Both the position numbers and the translations under genes were made by a program. A stretch of DNA of 30,144 bases from Campylobacteraceae bacterium (GTDB taxonomy: Bacteria; Campylobacterota; Campylobacteria; Campylobacterales; Sulfurovaceae): NCBI GenBank assembly GCA_027026055.1, contig JALVPA010000146.1, positions 1-30,144 on the forward strand, in the 5' to 3' direction. The notes under the pieces were generated by a model. It searched no databases. It was not told the origin of the DNA and was given only the letters and a program-made list of their open reading frames with translations. Numbering within the stretch: the first letter of the stretch is position 1; each line of letters starts with the position of its first letter. Shown in pieces: positions 15,769 to 23,815 of this stretch.

Positions 15769-17631
15769 ATGAAAAGCCTATTCGGGATATCGACGACGAT
15801 AGTATGGGCATGGGTGTTTTGGTGTGTCGCGACGTTTGCGCAAACGGAATCGCTACACAAGTATCATCCGTGGTTCGAAAAACAGATGGCACTTATTGCG
15901 CAAAGCGACGACGCCAATCTGAGCGACGAAGCGTTGAGCACAATCATCGAAAAGCGCGAATCGCTCTACAACGAGGCGCTGAAAAACATCATGCTCGATC
16001 CCGATTCGATAGACGACTATATCAAAAACTACGACAGTCGTATCTTCAAGCTCAAAAAGATGATGGCCGTCAACAAGCGACGCGGCAACAAAGAGGCCGT
16101 TTTGCGAGACGAAGTGCAAATCGCTTCGTATCGGCTGCTGATGATACAAAACGAAATGATTCGTCGTATCTTCAATGCGCTCAAACACGCCAAAGACGCC
16201 AAAGCGTTCGAAGCGGAGGTGTACAAAATCTTTTCGGAAAGTTACGAAAAGATCGACGCGTTAGATAAAAAAGCGCGCTATAAGCGGTGGCTGAAGAAAA
16301 AGCCGAAAAACCGTATCCAAAAGGCGATTGTGCGCAATATCAAAGAGTTTTATGCGCTCAAAGAGATCAATCTTGACATTTTGCGCTACTTTTCCGAAAA
16401 CAGCAAGCGTATCTTCAGACTCTACCAATACACCCGTTACAAATTTTTAAGACCTGTGCTCTATCTCGACAGCTATCCGCCGTTTGCCGAGCTCAACGCG
16501 GTGTTGAAACCCTACGGTTTGAGTTCGGTCAAAGTGCTTTTGATTTTATTTGTGACATTGTTGGTGTTTTTTGTCAGAAAAGTGTTGCTGGGGGCGATAG
16601 AGTCGTTGCTGGTACGCTTCAGATATATCGGTCCTTACGCCAAAGAGGTGTTGTCCGATATCCGCAGACCGATCTCCATATGGATGGTAATTGTCAACAT
16701 CCAGCTGATATGGTATATCTATCACGACTTGAGTGTCTCCGATATCGTGGAACGCGGTTTTTTGGTGTTACACGTGGGGTTCGTGACTTATATCCTCTTC
16801 AAAGCGCTCAATAGCGTCGCGCGCGTGAAGCTCGAAGATATCGAGCGTAGCGGTAAAATGACGGTTAAGAGCGAACTTTTCAATATCACCGTCAAAATCA
16901 TCAATTTCGCCGTTTTGATCTTGGGTGTACTCTTTATGCTGCATTTCGCCGGTGTCGATTTGACGACGGTACTTTCGGGACTCGGTATCGGCGGTTTCGC
17001 GGTGGCGTTGGCGGCGCGGGACAGTCTGTCGAACTTTTTCGGTACGCTCTCGATTTTGATTAGCGACGTCTTTTCGCAAGGGGATTGGATAGAAGTAGAC
17101 GGCAAAGAGGGGAATGTCGTCGAGATAGGATTGCGTATGACGACGATTCGCACCTTCGACAATGCGCTTATCGCCGTGCCCAACGCCACGTTGGCAAACA
17201 AAGAGGTCAAAAACTGGAGCCGCCGTATCGTCGGGCGGCGTATCAAGATGAAGATCTCGCTTACGTACGATTCGCCGCCGGAAAAATTGCGTAAAACGGT
17301 CGAAGAGATACGCGAAATGTTGCGCGCGCATCCCGGTATCGCGACGGAAAAGACCGCGTATAGCGATCGCAAAAACAAAAGTCCCAAACTGGTCTCCAAA
17401 GAGGACGAACTGGGGGTCAAGCGGACATTGATGGTCTTTACCGACGCGCTTTCGGATTCGAGTATCGATATCTTGATCTACGCCTTTACAAAATCGACGG
17501 TATGGCAAGAGTGGCTGCGTGTCAAAGAGGAGGTGATCTACAACATTATGGAGATTGTGGAGCGTAACGGTTTGCGTTTCGCGTTTCCCACGATCACGGT
17601 CGACGGTATAGAACGGAAGGACGATCGATGA
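15769..17631 (+). CDS. MscS-family mechanosensitive channel with a large N-terminal domain
   Basis: 620 aa inner-membrane channel. A signal peptide (residues 1-25, ending TFAQ) leads to a long helical periplasmic region rich in K and E, to about residue 240. Several membrane helices follow from about 254. The conserved pore helix TM3 and beta domain are near residues 400-480: GLGIGGFAVALAARDSLSNFFG, QGDWIEVDGKEGNVVEIGLRMTTIRTFDNALIAVPNA. The C-terminal alpha/beta domain covers about 485-610. The overall plan is like the MscK or YbdG group of extended MscS proteins. It overlaps the following DUF481 gene by 4 bp (ATGA), so the two are translationally coupled. Confidence 0.88.
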   Translation: MKSLFGISTTIVWAWVFWCVATFAQTESLHKYHPWFEKQMALIAQSDDANLSDEALSTIIEKRESLYNEALKNIMLDPDSIDDYIKNYDSRIFKLKKMMAVNKRRGNKEAVLRDEVQIASYRLLMIQNEMIRRIFNALKHAKDAKAFEAEVYKIFSESYEKIDALDKKARYKRWLKKKPKNRIQKAIVRNIKEFYALKEINLDILRYFSENSKRIFRLYQYTRYKFLRPVLYLDSYPPFAELNAVLKPYGLSSVKVLLILFVTLLVFFVRKVLLGAIESLLVRFRYIGPYAKEVLSDIRRPISIWMVIVNIQLIWYIYHDLSVSDIVERGFLVLHVGFVTYILFKALNSVARVKLEDIERSGKMTVKSELFNITVKIINFAVLILGVLFMLHFAGVDLTTVLSGLGIGGFAVALAARDSLSNFFGTLSILISDVFSQGDWIEVDGKEGNVVEIGLRMTTIRTFDNALIAVPNATLANKEVKNWSRRIVGRRIKMKISLTYDSPPEKLRKTVEEIREMLRAHPGIATEKTAYSDRKNKSPKLVSKEDELGVKRTLMVFTDALSDSSIDILIYAFTKSTVWQEWLRVKEEVIYNIMEIVERNGLRFAFPTITVDGIERKDDR

Positions 17632-18734
17632 AAAAGATCTTTCGGTGGGGTATGGCGATAGCGGCGACGACGATATTGTACGGCGGTGGGAAGATCGGAA
17701 TGCCGAAAAAAGAGCCGATACGCGATACGATCAAAGTACACGGGATGGTGCTGCACGGCAAGGTGGTGGAACTCGGTCCCGAAAAGTTGGCGTTTCGCAT
17801 CAACTATGCGGAAGGAATCGTACGCTTCAAGTACGAAGATATCGAATCGCTCTATACGCGATACAACTATCATATCTCCTATCGCAACAGAGACATCGAA
17901 GGCAAAATTCTCGGTATCGACGACAACGGCACGTTGCGGGTGCGAGACGACCGCGGACGCGCTTTGCGTATCGACGTGAAAGAGGTCGACAATTTCGTCA
18001 TGTCGATCAAAGACGACGACTCGTTCGAAAACAGAGTGCGCAATCGCTTCCCGTATACCAAAGGTAGTACCCATTTGGGCTTCGAGATAGAAAACGGCAA
18101 CAGCAAGAAAAACAAAGTCGACCTTCTTGTCAATACGCGCTATAAACGAGCGCGACACGAAATACTCTACTACCTCGACTATGCATACGAGACGACCGAA
18201 ACGGAAGATACCCCCAAAACGCGCAACAAAGACGAACTTGCGTCGTTTTTGACCTACAAATACCATACGGACGACGAATTTTTTTACTACGGAACGCTAC
18301 TCGGAGAATACGACAAACCGCGACATATCGACAGACAATTCGTCATTTCGGCGGGGGCGGGATACCGCTGGCGCTTCGGTAAGTCGAAATGGCTTGAGCC
18401 TTCGTTGGGAGTGGGGTTCGCTTCGTCCGATTATAGCGACCGTTATGCCGACAAACGTTACGAAGTGCTGGCGTTGAACCTCTTCGGCAAATATCAATGG
18501 GAAAATCTACCTTGGATACATACGATGATTGCGGACGGTTTTTTGCTCTACTATCCGCGCATTTCGCCCTTGGAGGAGGATTGGATCATGCGAGGCAATC
18601 TTAATTTTACGGTACCGTTGTTCGACTTTTTATCGGTAAAACTGGCTTTCGATTTCATCAACGACAGCAATCCCAATCCGGAAGTCGGCAACAACAAGAC
18701 AACCACCAAGCTGCTTTTCGGTATCGATTTTTAA
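17628..18734 (+). CDS. DUF481-family outer-membrane beta-barrel protein
   Basis: 368 aa. The signal peptide MKKIFRWGMAIAATTILYGGG is followed by a periplasmic portion (about 35-135) with two short repeat-like beta modules (VVELGPEKLAFRI.., KILGIDDNGTLRVR..). The C-terminal barrel of about 230 residues has features of DUF481 (YdiY-like): GSTHLGFEIENGNSKKN, YHTDDEFFYYGTLLGEYDKP, GAGYRW, and a final aromatic strand TTTKLLFGIDF. Coupled by ATGA to the MscS gene, it may connect envelope tension or osmotic response to the outer membrane, but this is inference. Confidence 0.75.
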   Translation: MKKIFRWGMAIAATTILYGGGKIGMPKKEPIRDTIKVHGMVLHGKVVELGPEKLAFRINYAEGIVRFKYEDIESLYTRYNYHISYRNRDIEGKILGIDDNGTLRVRDDRGRALRIDVKEVDNFVMSIKDDDSFENRVRNRFPYTKGSTHLGFEIENGNSKKNKVDLLVNTRYKRARHEILYYLDYAYETTETEDTPKTRNKDELASFLTYKYHTDDEFFYYGTLLGEYDKPRHIDRQFVISAGAGYRWRFGKSKWLEPSLGVGFASSDYSDRYADKRYEVLALNLFGKYQWENLPWIHTMIADGFLLYYPRISPLEEDWIMRGNLNFTVPLFDFLSVKLAFDFINDSNPNPEVGNNKTTTKLLFGIDF

Positions 18735-18748
18735 AAACGGCTCTTTTC

Positions 18749-18790
18749 TTGTTTCGTATCAATGCATTCGTAGGATGCGCGTGTTAAGAT
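18749..18790 (+). promoter_or_regulatory. Crp/Fnr-type box and extended -10 of the cytochrome c-nirJ operon
   Basis: TTGTTTCGTATCAA (18749-18762) matches TTGAT-N4-ATCAA at 9 of 10 positions. The extended -10 TGTTAAGAT (18782-18790) predicts transcription starting at 18797, which is the start codon itself, and places the box centre at -41.5. Confidence 0.65.
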
Positions 18791-18796
18791 AAGCGT

Positions 18797-19126
18797 ATGA
18801 AACGAATCGCTTTACTTTTGGTTTACGGAGCCGTTACGCTGACGTCGGCAAACGCCGCACAAAAAGAAGAGATCGCGGGCGAAAAGGTATTTAAGACCTA
18901 TTGTTGGGGATGTCATCACCAAACGGCGGTCGCTTTCGGTCCGCCTTTCGAACAAATCGCCGAAATGCGAACGCCGGAGAAAATACGCGCGATGATCGTC
19001 GATCCCGAGTCGGTATCCAAAGTGCTCGGCTATCGACGTAACGCCATGCCGAAACTCGATCTCGATGCAGAGGAGTTGGAAGCGATTACACGCTATATCT
19101 TATCGTTCAAACCGAAGGGAAAATAG
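18797..19126 (+). CDS. Small periplasmic monoheme cytochrome c (NirC-like)
   Basis: 109 aa class I c-type cytochrome. A signal peptide ends ANA (about residue 20); C36-W-G-C39-H40 binds heme and M84 in RRNAMPKLD is the likely distal ligand. The C-terminal helix (ELEAITRYILSF) packs against the N-terminal helix as usual. It ends immediately before the nirJ ATG, so it is in the same operon as a heme d1 biosynthesis gene. NirC-type cytochromes accompany nir genes and may carry electrons in heme d1 maturation or to NirS (known context; function here inferred). No clear Shine-Dalgarno precedes the ATG. Confidence 0.82.
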   Translation: MKRIALLLVYGAVTLTSANAAQKEEIAGEKVFKTYCWGCHHQTAVAFGPPFEQIAEMRTPEKIRAMIVDPESVSKVLGYRRNAMPKLDLDAEELEAITRYILSFKPKGK

Positions 19127-20254
19127 ATGTTTCGACTCTCCAATCTGCTTGCATCGGTCGTCGAAGGCAAACCGGCGCGCGTCTTGGACGGCGCGATCGC
19201 GATATGGAACTTCACCAACCGGTGCAACCTGAGCTGTTTGCACTGTTATTCGAAAGCCGATTTGCACGCGACGGATACCTTGACGACCGAGGATGTGATG
19301 CGCACCTTGCCCGAATTGAAAGCCAACGGCGTGAAATTTTTGATCTTTTCGGGAGGAGAGCCCTTGACGCGTAAGGACCTCTTCGAGATTGCCGCCGAGT
19401 GTAAACGTCTGGGGATCGTCACCTATCTGTCGACCAACGGACTTTATGTGAAAAAAGGTAATGCCGAAAAGATACTCGATACTTTCGATTACGTGGGTAT
19501 CAGTATCGACGGTTCGCCGGAGGTGCACGACAGATTTCGCGGGCTTAAAGGAGCGTTTGCCGAGTCGATGAAAGCCATCGAACTGCTCAATAGCTACGGC
19601 AAAAAAAAGGTGGGCATTCGCTTTACGATCACCAAAGAGACATATGAGGATTTGGCGTTTATCTTCGAGTTGGCGGAGAAGCGCCGTATCCCCAAAATCT
19701 ATATTTCGCATTTGGTCTATAGCGGCAGAGGACTGGACAATCTCAAAATGGATTTGACGAAATCTCAACGCACGGAAGCGGTAACGTACATTATAGACAA
19801 AGCTTTCGAATATTATCGAGACGGTACGGAGATAGAGATCGTCACGGGCAATATGGAGCCGGACGCATTGCTCTTTTATCGGCGTTTTGCTGTGGAGTAC
19901 CCCGAACATGCCGAAGAGATGCTGCGACGACTCAAAGCGTGGGGAGGCAACTCCGCGGGTCGCAAACTGCTCAATATCGATAGCGAAGGCAACGTCAAGC
20001 CCGATCCCTTTTTTCCGTTTACGATCGGTAATATCCTTAACGAAAACTTCACCGATATGTGGACGCGCAACCCTTCGCCGATGCTGAAACGCCTGCGCGA
20101 GCATCCGCGCACCCTTAGCGGCGTGTGTGCGACGTGCGAGGATATCGAGATATGCAACGGCGGTTCGCGCAGCAGAGCTTATGCGATCTACGGCGATTTG
20201 TGGGCGGAAGATCCGTCGTGCTATTTGCGCGATACGCAAACGGTAAGTGAATAG
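19127..20254 (+). CDS. nirJ: Radical SAM heme d1 biosynthesis protein NirJ
   Basis: 375 aa cytoplasmic enzyme thought to replace propionate chains with oxo groups during heme d1 synthesis. The radical SAM cluster is C33-x3-C37-x2-C40 (RCNLSCLHC), followed by the SAM-contact segment FSGGEPLTR and STNGLYV/GISIDGSPEVHD. The C-terminal SPASM-like Cys set (GVCATCEDIEICNGGSRSRAYAIYGD...DPSC) holds an auxiliary Fe-S cluster. This arrangement and the GGSRSRAYA motif are characteristic of NirJ/AhbC-type proteins. NirJ is chosen because of the nirF, cytochrome and siroheme decarboxylase neighbours; AhbC of the alternative heme pathway is the close alternative. Confidence 0.85.
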   Translation: MFRLSNLLASVVEGKPARVLDGAIAIWNFTNRCNLSCLHCYSKADLHATDTLTTEDVMRTLPELKANGVKFLIFSGGEPLTRKDLFEIAAECKRLGIVTYLSTNGLYVKKGNAEKILDTFDYVGISIDGSPEVHDRFRGLKGAFAESMKAIELLNSYGKKKVGIRFTITKETYEDLAFIFELAEKRRIPKIYISHLVYSGRGLDNLKMDLTKSQRTEAVTYIIDKAFEYYRDGTEIEIVTGNMEPDALLFYRRFAVEYPEHAEEMLRRLKAWGGNSAGRKLLNIDSEGNVKPDPFFPFTIGNILNENFTDMWTRNPSPMLKRLREHPRTLSGVCATCEDIEICNGGSRSRAYAIYGDLWAEDPSCYLRDTQTVSE

Positions 20255-20260
20255 AGAGGA

Positions 20261-20342
20261 GTGAAGAGTGAGGAGTTGCGGTATGCTTTTCTGTCGAAAA
20301 GCTTTTATTAAATATTGGGTTGCAGAGTGCATTATTATGCAC
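20261..20342. repeat. Heptamer-palindrome repeat element upstream of cobA
   Basis: GTGAAGA (20261-20267), GTGAGGA (20268-20274) and a decayed third unit are followed by the core GGTATGCTTTTCTGTCGAAA (from 20279), whose GCTTTT (20285-20290) pairs with AAAAGC (20297-20302). A perfect palindromic hairpin GTGCAT-tatt-ATGCAC (20327-20342) ends 4 nt before the cobA Shine-Dalgarno. The element begins a few bases after the nirJ stop codon. Confidence 0.7.
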
Positions 20343-20356
20343 CGGAAAGGATAGAG

Positions 20357-21091
20357 ATGGGTAAAGTCTACTTGACGGGCGCGGGGCCGGGGGATATCGA
20401 TCTGTTGACCGTAAAAGCGTTGCGATTGGTAGGGCAAGCCGACGTGATTGTTTACGATCGGTTGGCAAATCCCGATATTTTGCAATATGCCAAAGAGGGA
20501 TGCGAATTTGTCTATGTCGGCAAAGCCGATTCGCATCATACCCTTCCGCAAGAAGAGATCAACGAGATACTTTATCGAAACGCTTTGAAACACGACATCG
20601 TCGTACGGCTCAAAGGTGGCGATCCGTTGGTTTTCGGGCGTGGCGGCGAGGAGGGGATCTATCTGCGCGAGCGCGGTATCGCCTTCGAGTTTGTTCCCGG
20701 TATCACCTCGGCGATCGCCGTGCCCGAATATGCGGGGATTCCCGTAACCCACCGCGGCATTACGGTTTCGTTTCGCGTGGTGACGGGACACGAGGCCAAA
20801 AAGGAAAAATCGCAAATACCGTGGGAAAATTACAAGACCGACGATACCATCGTCTTTTTGATGGGTTTGCACAATCTTGACAAAATCACTCGCAAGCTTA
20901 TCGAGATAGGTAAGCCCAAAGATCATCCCGTCGCTGTTATCAGCAAAGGCACCACTCCCGAAGAAAAGACGGTCGTAGGCACGCTCGAAGATATCTACGA
21001 GAAAGCCAAAGATCTCCCGACACCCGCGCTGATCGTCGTCGGAGAGGTGGTAAAACTACATGAACAGCTCAGTTGGTTCGAAAAATCGTAA
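20357..21091 (+). CDS. cobA: Uroporphyrinogen-III C-methyltransferase (CobA/NirE type)
   Basis: 244 aa SAM-dependent enzyme converting uroporphyrinogen III to precorrin-2, the branch point to siroheme and heme d1. It shows the SUMT motifs VYLTGAGPGDIDLLTVKAL at the start, YDRLANPDIL, VRLKGGDPLVFGRGGEE, FVPGITSAIAVPEYAGIPVTHRG and the C-terminal GEVV. The single-domain length matches CobA/NirE; the dehydrogenase-ferrochelatase part sits in a separate gene at 23164. I chose the ATG at 20357 because AAAGGA lies about 5 nt upstream; an earlier in-frame ATG at 20315 lies inside the repeat element. It is probably read from the nirJ operon. Confidence 0.93.
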   Translation: MGKVYLTGAGPGDIDLLTVKALRLVGQADVIVYDRLANPDILQYAKEGCEFVYVGKADSHHTLPQEEINEILYRNALKHDIVVRLKGGDPLVFGRGGEEGIYLRERGIAFEFVPGITSAIAVPEYAGIPVTHRGITVSFRVVTGHEAKKEKSQIPWENYKTDDTIVFLMGLHNLDKITRKLIEIGKPKDHPVAVISKGTTPEEKTVVGTLEDIYEKAKDLPTPALIVVGEVVKLHEQLSWFEKS

Positions 21092-21121
21092 AAAGATAGA
21101 GAGTTTTTATCCGAATTAGTG

Positions 21122-21127
21122 TATAGT
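21122..21127 (+). promoter_or_regulatory. Possible -10 element of the Crp/Fnr gene
   Basis: TATAGT (21122-21127), about 39 bp before the ATG; no -35 and no TTGAT box are seen. The gene has a strong GGAAGGAGAG Shine-Dalgarno. Confidence 0.35.
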
Positions 21128-21165
21128 ATCCGCCTAACCGAGAACAAAACGGAAGGAGAGGCGAT

Positions 21166-21867
21166 ATGGTTACACTCGAGTCGGTACCTTTGTTTTCCGT
21201 CTTGGATGAAAAACATCTCGATATGGTACGCGATCACGTCCATATCAAACGTTACGAAAAGGGCGATATCGTTTTTTACGAGGGGGACCAAGACGACTAT
21301 TTGCACATTTTGATGGGCGGTTCGGTCAAACTCTACAAAACTTCTCCCAAAGGCAACCAAATTCAAATCAACCGTCTTAACGCACCGACGTTGGTAGCGG
21401 AGTACGCCTGTTTCGAAAAAGAGCCTTTCCCTGCGACCTGCGAGTTCGTCACAGATGGCGCGATGGGCTTTTTGCATTACGATAAACTATACGATTTTTT
21501 GACAATTCCCGATTTTTCGCTCGAACTGCTCAAATCGCTGACGCGTAAGGTAAGTTTGCTTTCTGCGTTGGTGCATAAAGAGACGATACTCTCTTCCGAA
21601 GCGAAAGTCGCCGATTTGTTGTTGCATAAAGTGACCATCTTCAACCGTTTGAAAAACAACGAGATCGCCGCTATTTTAAATCTCACGCCCGAAACTTTTT
21701 CCCGTATCCTTACCAAACTCAAAAAACAGCGTATTATCGCAATCGAAAATCACAAACTCCAAATTCTCAATCAAGACGCGCTTATCGCTATCGTCGAAAA
21801 CAATACCATCAAAACGTGTACCGATTGTATTTCGGATTTTAAGGCGAAGATAGGGTATAAGGATTAA
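21166..21867 (+). CDS. Crp/Fnr-family regulator, likely nitrosative or denitrification control
   Basis: 233 aa. It has an N-terminal cyclic-nucleotide-like beta-roll (about 10-115), the dimerisation helix (about 118-140) and a winged helix-turn-helix (about 163-200). The recognition helix contains E176-T-F-S179-R180, the ExxSR motif with which Fnr-type proteins read TTGAT half sites. The four N-terminal cysteines of oxygen-sensing Fnr are absent, so it resembles Nnr/Dnr or Campylobacter NssR proteins that respond to nitrogen oxides. An odd C218-T-D-C221 pair lies near the C-terminus. Five TTGAT-N4-ATCAA-like boxes upstream of neighbouring operons are its probable targets. The 3' end runs into a heptamer repeat array. 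Confidence 0.85.
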   Translation: MVTLESVPLFSVLDEKHLDMVRDHVHIKRYEKGDIVFYEGDQDDYLHILMGGSVKLYKTSPKGNQIQINRLNAPTLVAEYACFEKEPFPATCEFVTDGAMGFLHYDKLYDFLTIPDFSLELLKSLTRKVSLLSALVHKETILSSEAKVADLLLHKVTIFNRLKNNEIAAILNLTPETFSRILTKLKKQRIIAIENHKLQILNQDALIAIVENNTIKTCTDCISDFKAKIGYKD

Positions 21868-22044
21868 AATTAGGAATTAGGGATTAGGAATGTAGGGGGT
21901 ATGTCCGGATATACTATCTCCAAGTTACTATTTGATGAATACCCGATTAGATCGATATTGCCTTCCTGCAATGCTCTGCATAAAATAAAAGCTTTCCAAA
22001 GGAAAGCATACCAAAATTCCTCATTCCTCATTCCTCATTCCTAA
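21862..22044. repeat. Heptamer-palindrome repeat element between convergent genes
   Basis: AATTAGG (21868-21874), AATTAGG (21875-21881) and GATTAGG (21882-21888) form one end, starting at the stop codon of the Crp/Fnr gene. On the other end four units of TTCCTCA (22017-22044) run into the decarboxylase gene. Next to them on the minus strand is the core TATGCTTT...AAAGCTTTTA (complement of 21985-22012). The roughly 90 bp between (about 21890-21984) shows no gene. Confidence 0.75.
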
Positions 22045-23037
22045 CTTTATCTGTTTCTCCCACGCTTCAAACGCCTCGTCGAAATAGACCAATCGCCGTT
22101 TTTTGAATTCTCGGGTCGAGTAGAGTTTGTCGTACTCGTTCAGCCCCGTCTCTCGCGCCATCTCTTCGATGAGCGCGTCGCACTTTTCTTGTGTTTTGGC
22201 ATGCACCATCGCAAAGAGATTGTAGGGCCACTTGTCGTTGCGCGGTCGCAAGTAGCAGTGACTCACGGCGGAAAATTCGGCAAGCCGTCTGCCCGTCTCT
22301 TCGGCGATCTCGTCGGGTACGGACCAGACGCTCATCGCATTGGCGCTAAATCCCGCTTTGCGATGATTGAGTATCGTGGCGAAACGACGCATCACCCCCG
22401 CTTCTTGTAACGCTTTGGCATAGGCAAATAAGGTGTCGTAGTCCATTCCCGTTTCGTCGCAGGCGCGCGCGAAGGGTTCGGGAGTGATGTCGATATCTTT
22501 TTGCAACGCTTTGACGACGGCGATATGTTCGGGAGTAAGCGCGATGGGTTTGTGGGCGGCTTTGTGCACTTTTTCTTTTTTGGCGCGTTTACCGGTAGTG
22601 TCCATCTGCACTTTGATCTTGAACATCTTGAGTGTCGGCAATATCACCGCCTCCTCGGCACCGCTTTGTTCGCGAAGTATCTCGACGCTCTTTTCGAGTC
22701 CCAGCATGCTATCGGGTGCGACAGCGATGGTAAACCAGACGTTGAAATCGTGATTGCGCAGATAGTTGTGGCTGACGCCGGGATGGGCATTGATCGTTTC
22801 CGCGGCGTGTTCGATCTTCTCTTCGGGTACCTTGAAGGCGACAAGCGAAGAGGTATACCCCAACCGTTTGGTATCGAAGATCGCCGAAGTTTGGCGGATG
22901 ATGCCCTCTTCTTTGAGCGTGCGTATCGTCTCCATCACCTCCTCTTCGCTACTTCCGAGGGTTTCGGCAAGCGCGTGAAAAGGTCTTCGGGTAATCGGAA
23001 AGGCGTGTTGCATTTCGTAAAGCAGTTCGTTTCGCAT
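22021..23037 (-). CDS. Fused siroheme decarboxylase (AhbA/AhbB, NirDL/NirGH type)
   Basis: 338 aa, two Lrp/AsnC-like units in one chain. Unit 1 (about 1-155) has a winged helix then RQTSAIFDTKRLGYTSSLVAF and GVSHNYLRNHDFNVWFTIAV. Unit 2 (about 170-330) has RRFATILNHRKAGFSANAMSVW with the His-Arg pair typical of these enzymes, and YNLFAMVHAKT. Such proteins remove the acetate carboxyls at C12 and C18 of siroheme to give 12,18-didecarboxysiroheme, despite their regulator-like fold. I chose the ATG at 23037 where family similarity starts; a start at 23109 would lie inside the Fnr box. The last residues (GMRNEE) and the TGA stop are encoded by the heptamer array. Confidence 0.85.
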   Translation of the reverse strand: MRNELLYEMQHAFPITRRPFHALAETLGSSEEEVMETIRTLKEEGIIRQTSAIFDTKRLGYTSSLVAFKVPEEKIEHAAETINAHPGVSHNYLRNHDFNVWFTIAVAPDSMLGLEKSVEILREQSGAEEAVILPTLKMFKIKVQMDTTGKRAKKEKVHKAAHKPIALTPEHIAVVKALQKDIDITPEPFARACDETGMDYDTLFAYAKALQEAGVMRRFATILNHRKAGFSANAMSVWSVPDEIAEETGRRLAEFSAVSHCYLRPRNDKWPYNLFAMVHAKTQEKCDALIEEMARETGLNEYDKLYSTREFKKRRLVYFDEAFEAWEKQIKLGMRNEE

Positions 23038-23067
23038 CGTTTCTCTCTTTTGTAGGAAATCGTTACG

Positions 23068-23137
23068 ATTATAATCGATTTTATCCTTAGCTCCATTGAT
23101 ACATATCAAAGTTATTAGGGTAGAGTTACGATAAAGT
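23068..23137. promoter_or_regulatory. Shared Crp/Fnr box with divergent promoters
   Basis: A perfect TTGATACATATCAA (23096-23109) lies between the two divergent siroheme/heme d1 genes. On the minus strand a perfect TATAAT (complement of 23068-23073) puts the box centre at exactly -41.5. On the plus strand TAAAGT (23132-23137) has the same spacing but is a weaker -10. One site can therefore serve both directions. Confidence 0.8.
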
Positions 23138-23163
23138 TAAAAAAACGAGCGGGGGAGAAGCGG

Positions 23164-23733
23164 ATGGCATACTTTCCGATGTTTGTCGATATGACGGATC
23201 TTAAGGTGTTGGTAGTCGGCGGCGGGCAGATCGCTGCGGAGAAGTTGGAGAAGTTGGTACGTTTTACCAAAGAGATTACCGTTGTTGCCAAAGAGATAAA
23301 CGAAGAGACATACAAACTTGTAAAAGAACATTGTCTGACGCACTATTTGCGTCCTTACCGAAAAGGCGATATCGACGGCTTCGATATCGTGATCGTCGCG
23401 ACAGATACGATCGATTTGCATCGCGAGATTTTCGAGGAGAGCAGAGGCAAACGTATCTGGGTCAACTCAGTGGACGACACCGCTTATTGTGATTTTATCT
23501 TTCCGTCGTTTGTCAAAAAGGGCGATTTGACTGTCGCCTTTTCGACCTCGGGGGCTTCTCCTGCATTTGCGAAACGGCTGCGCGCTTATTGCGAATCGGC
23601 TTTGCCCGATGAAATAGAAACATTTTTGAACGAAATGCGCACGCTACGCGAAACGTTACCGAAAGGTAAAGAGCGGATGCAACGTTTCGAAGAGATGACA
23701 AAGGCATTTTTCGAACGTTACTTCGACACGTAA
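23164..23733 (+). CDS. Precorrin-2 dehydrogenase/sirohydrochlorin ferrochelatase (SirC/Met8-like)
   Basis: 189 aa. It oxidises precorrin-2 to sirohydrochlorin with NAD and may also insert iron, as Met8 and CysG-B do. An N-terminal Rossmann motif VLVVGGGQIAAEKLEKL (about 15-31) precedes DIVIVATD, VNSVDDTAYCDFIFPSFVKKGDLTVAFSTSGASPAFAKRLR, the classic family block, and a helical C-terminus. It lacks the CobA half of CysG, which is a separate gene here. It is divergent from the siroheme decarboxylase and shares its Fnr-type box, which fits joint control of consecutive steps. Confidence 0.9.
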   Translation: MAYFPMFVDMTDLKVLVVGGGQIAAEKLEKLVRFTKEITVVAKEINEETYKLVKEHCLTHYLRPYRKGDIDGFDIVIVATDTIDLHREIFEESRGKRIWVNSVDDTAYCDFIFPSFVKKGDLTVAFSTSGASPAFAKRLRAYCESALPDEIETFLNEMRTLRETLPKGKERMQRFEEMTKAFFERYFDT

Positions 23734-23746
23734 AATCGCGATTTTC

Positions 23747-23788
23747 TTGATGCGAATCAAGTTTTCGTTGCGAGCAATGCTTTACAAT
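23747..23788 (+). promoter_or_regulatory. Crp/Fnr-type box and -10 of the DUF2249 operon
   Basis: A perfect TTGATGCGAATCAA (23747-23760) is followed by TACAAT (23783-23788). The predicted start at 23795 puts the box centre at -41.5. The same -10 sequence and spacing occur before nirF. Confidence 0.82.
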
Positions 23789-23815
23789 GTGGCAACTTCA
23801 AAAATAGGAGAAAAA

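Noticed and set aside
19100..20926. 608-codon open frame opposite nirJ and cobA
   Set aside because: It spans two well-identified genes on the other strand and crosses the repeat element; composition is that of a shadow frame.
23096..23109. ATG at 23109 as the decarboxylase start
   Set aside because: It would put the start codon on the Fnr box and upstream of the predicted transcription start at 23061; family similarity begins at the ATG at 23037.
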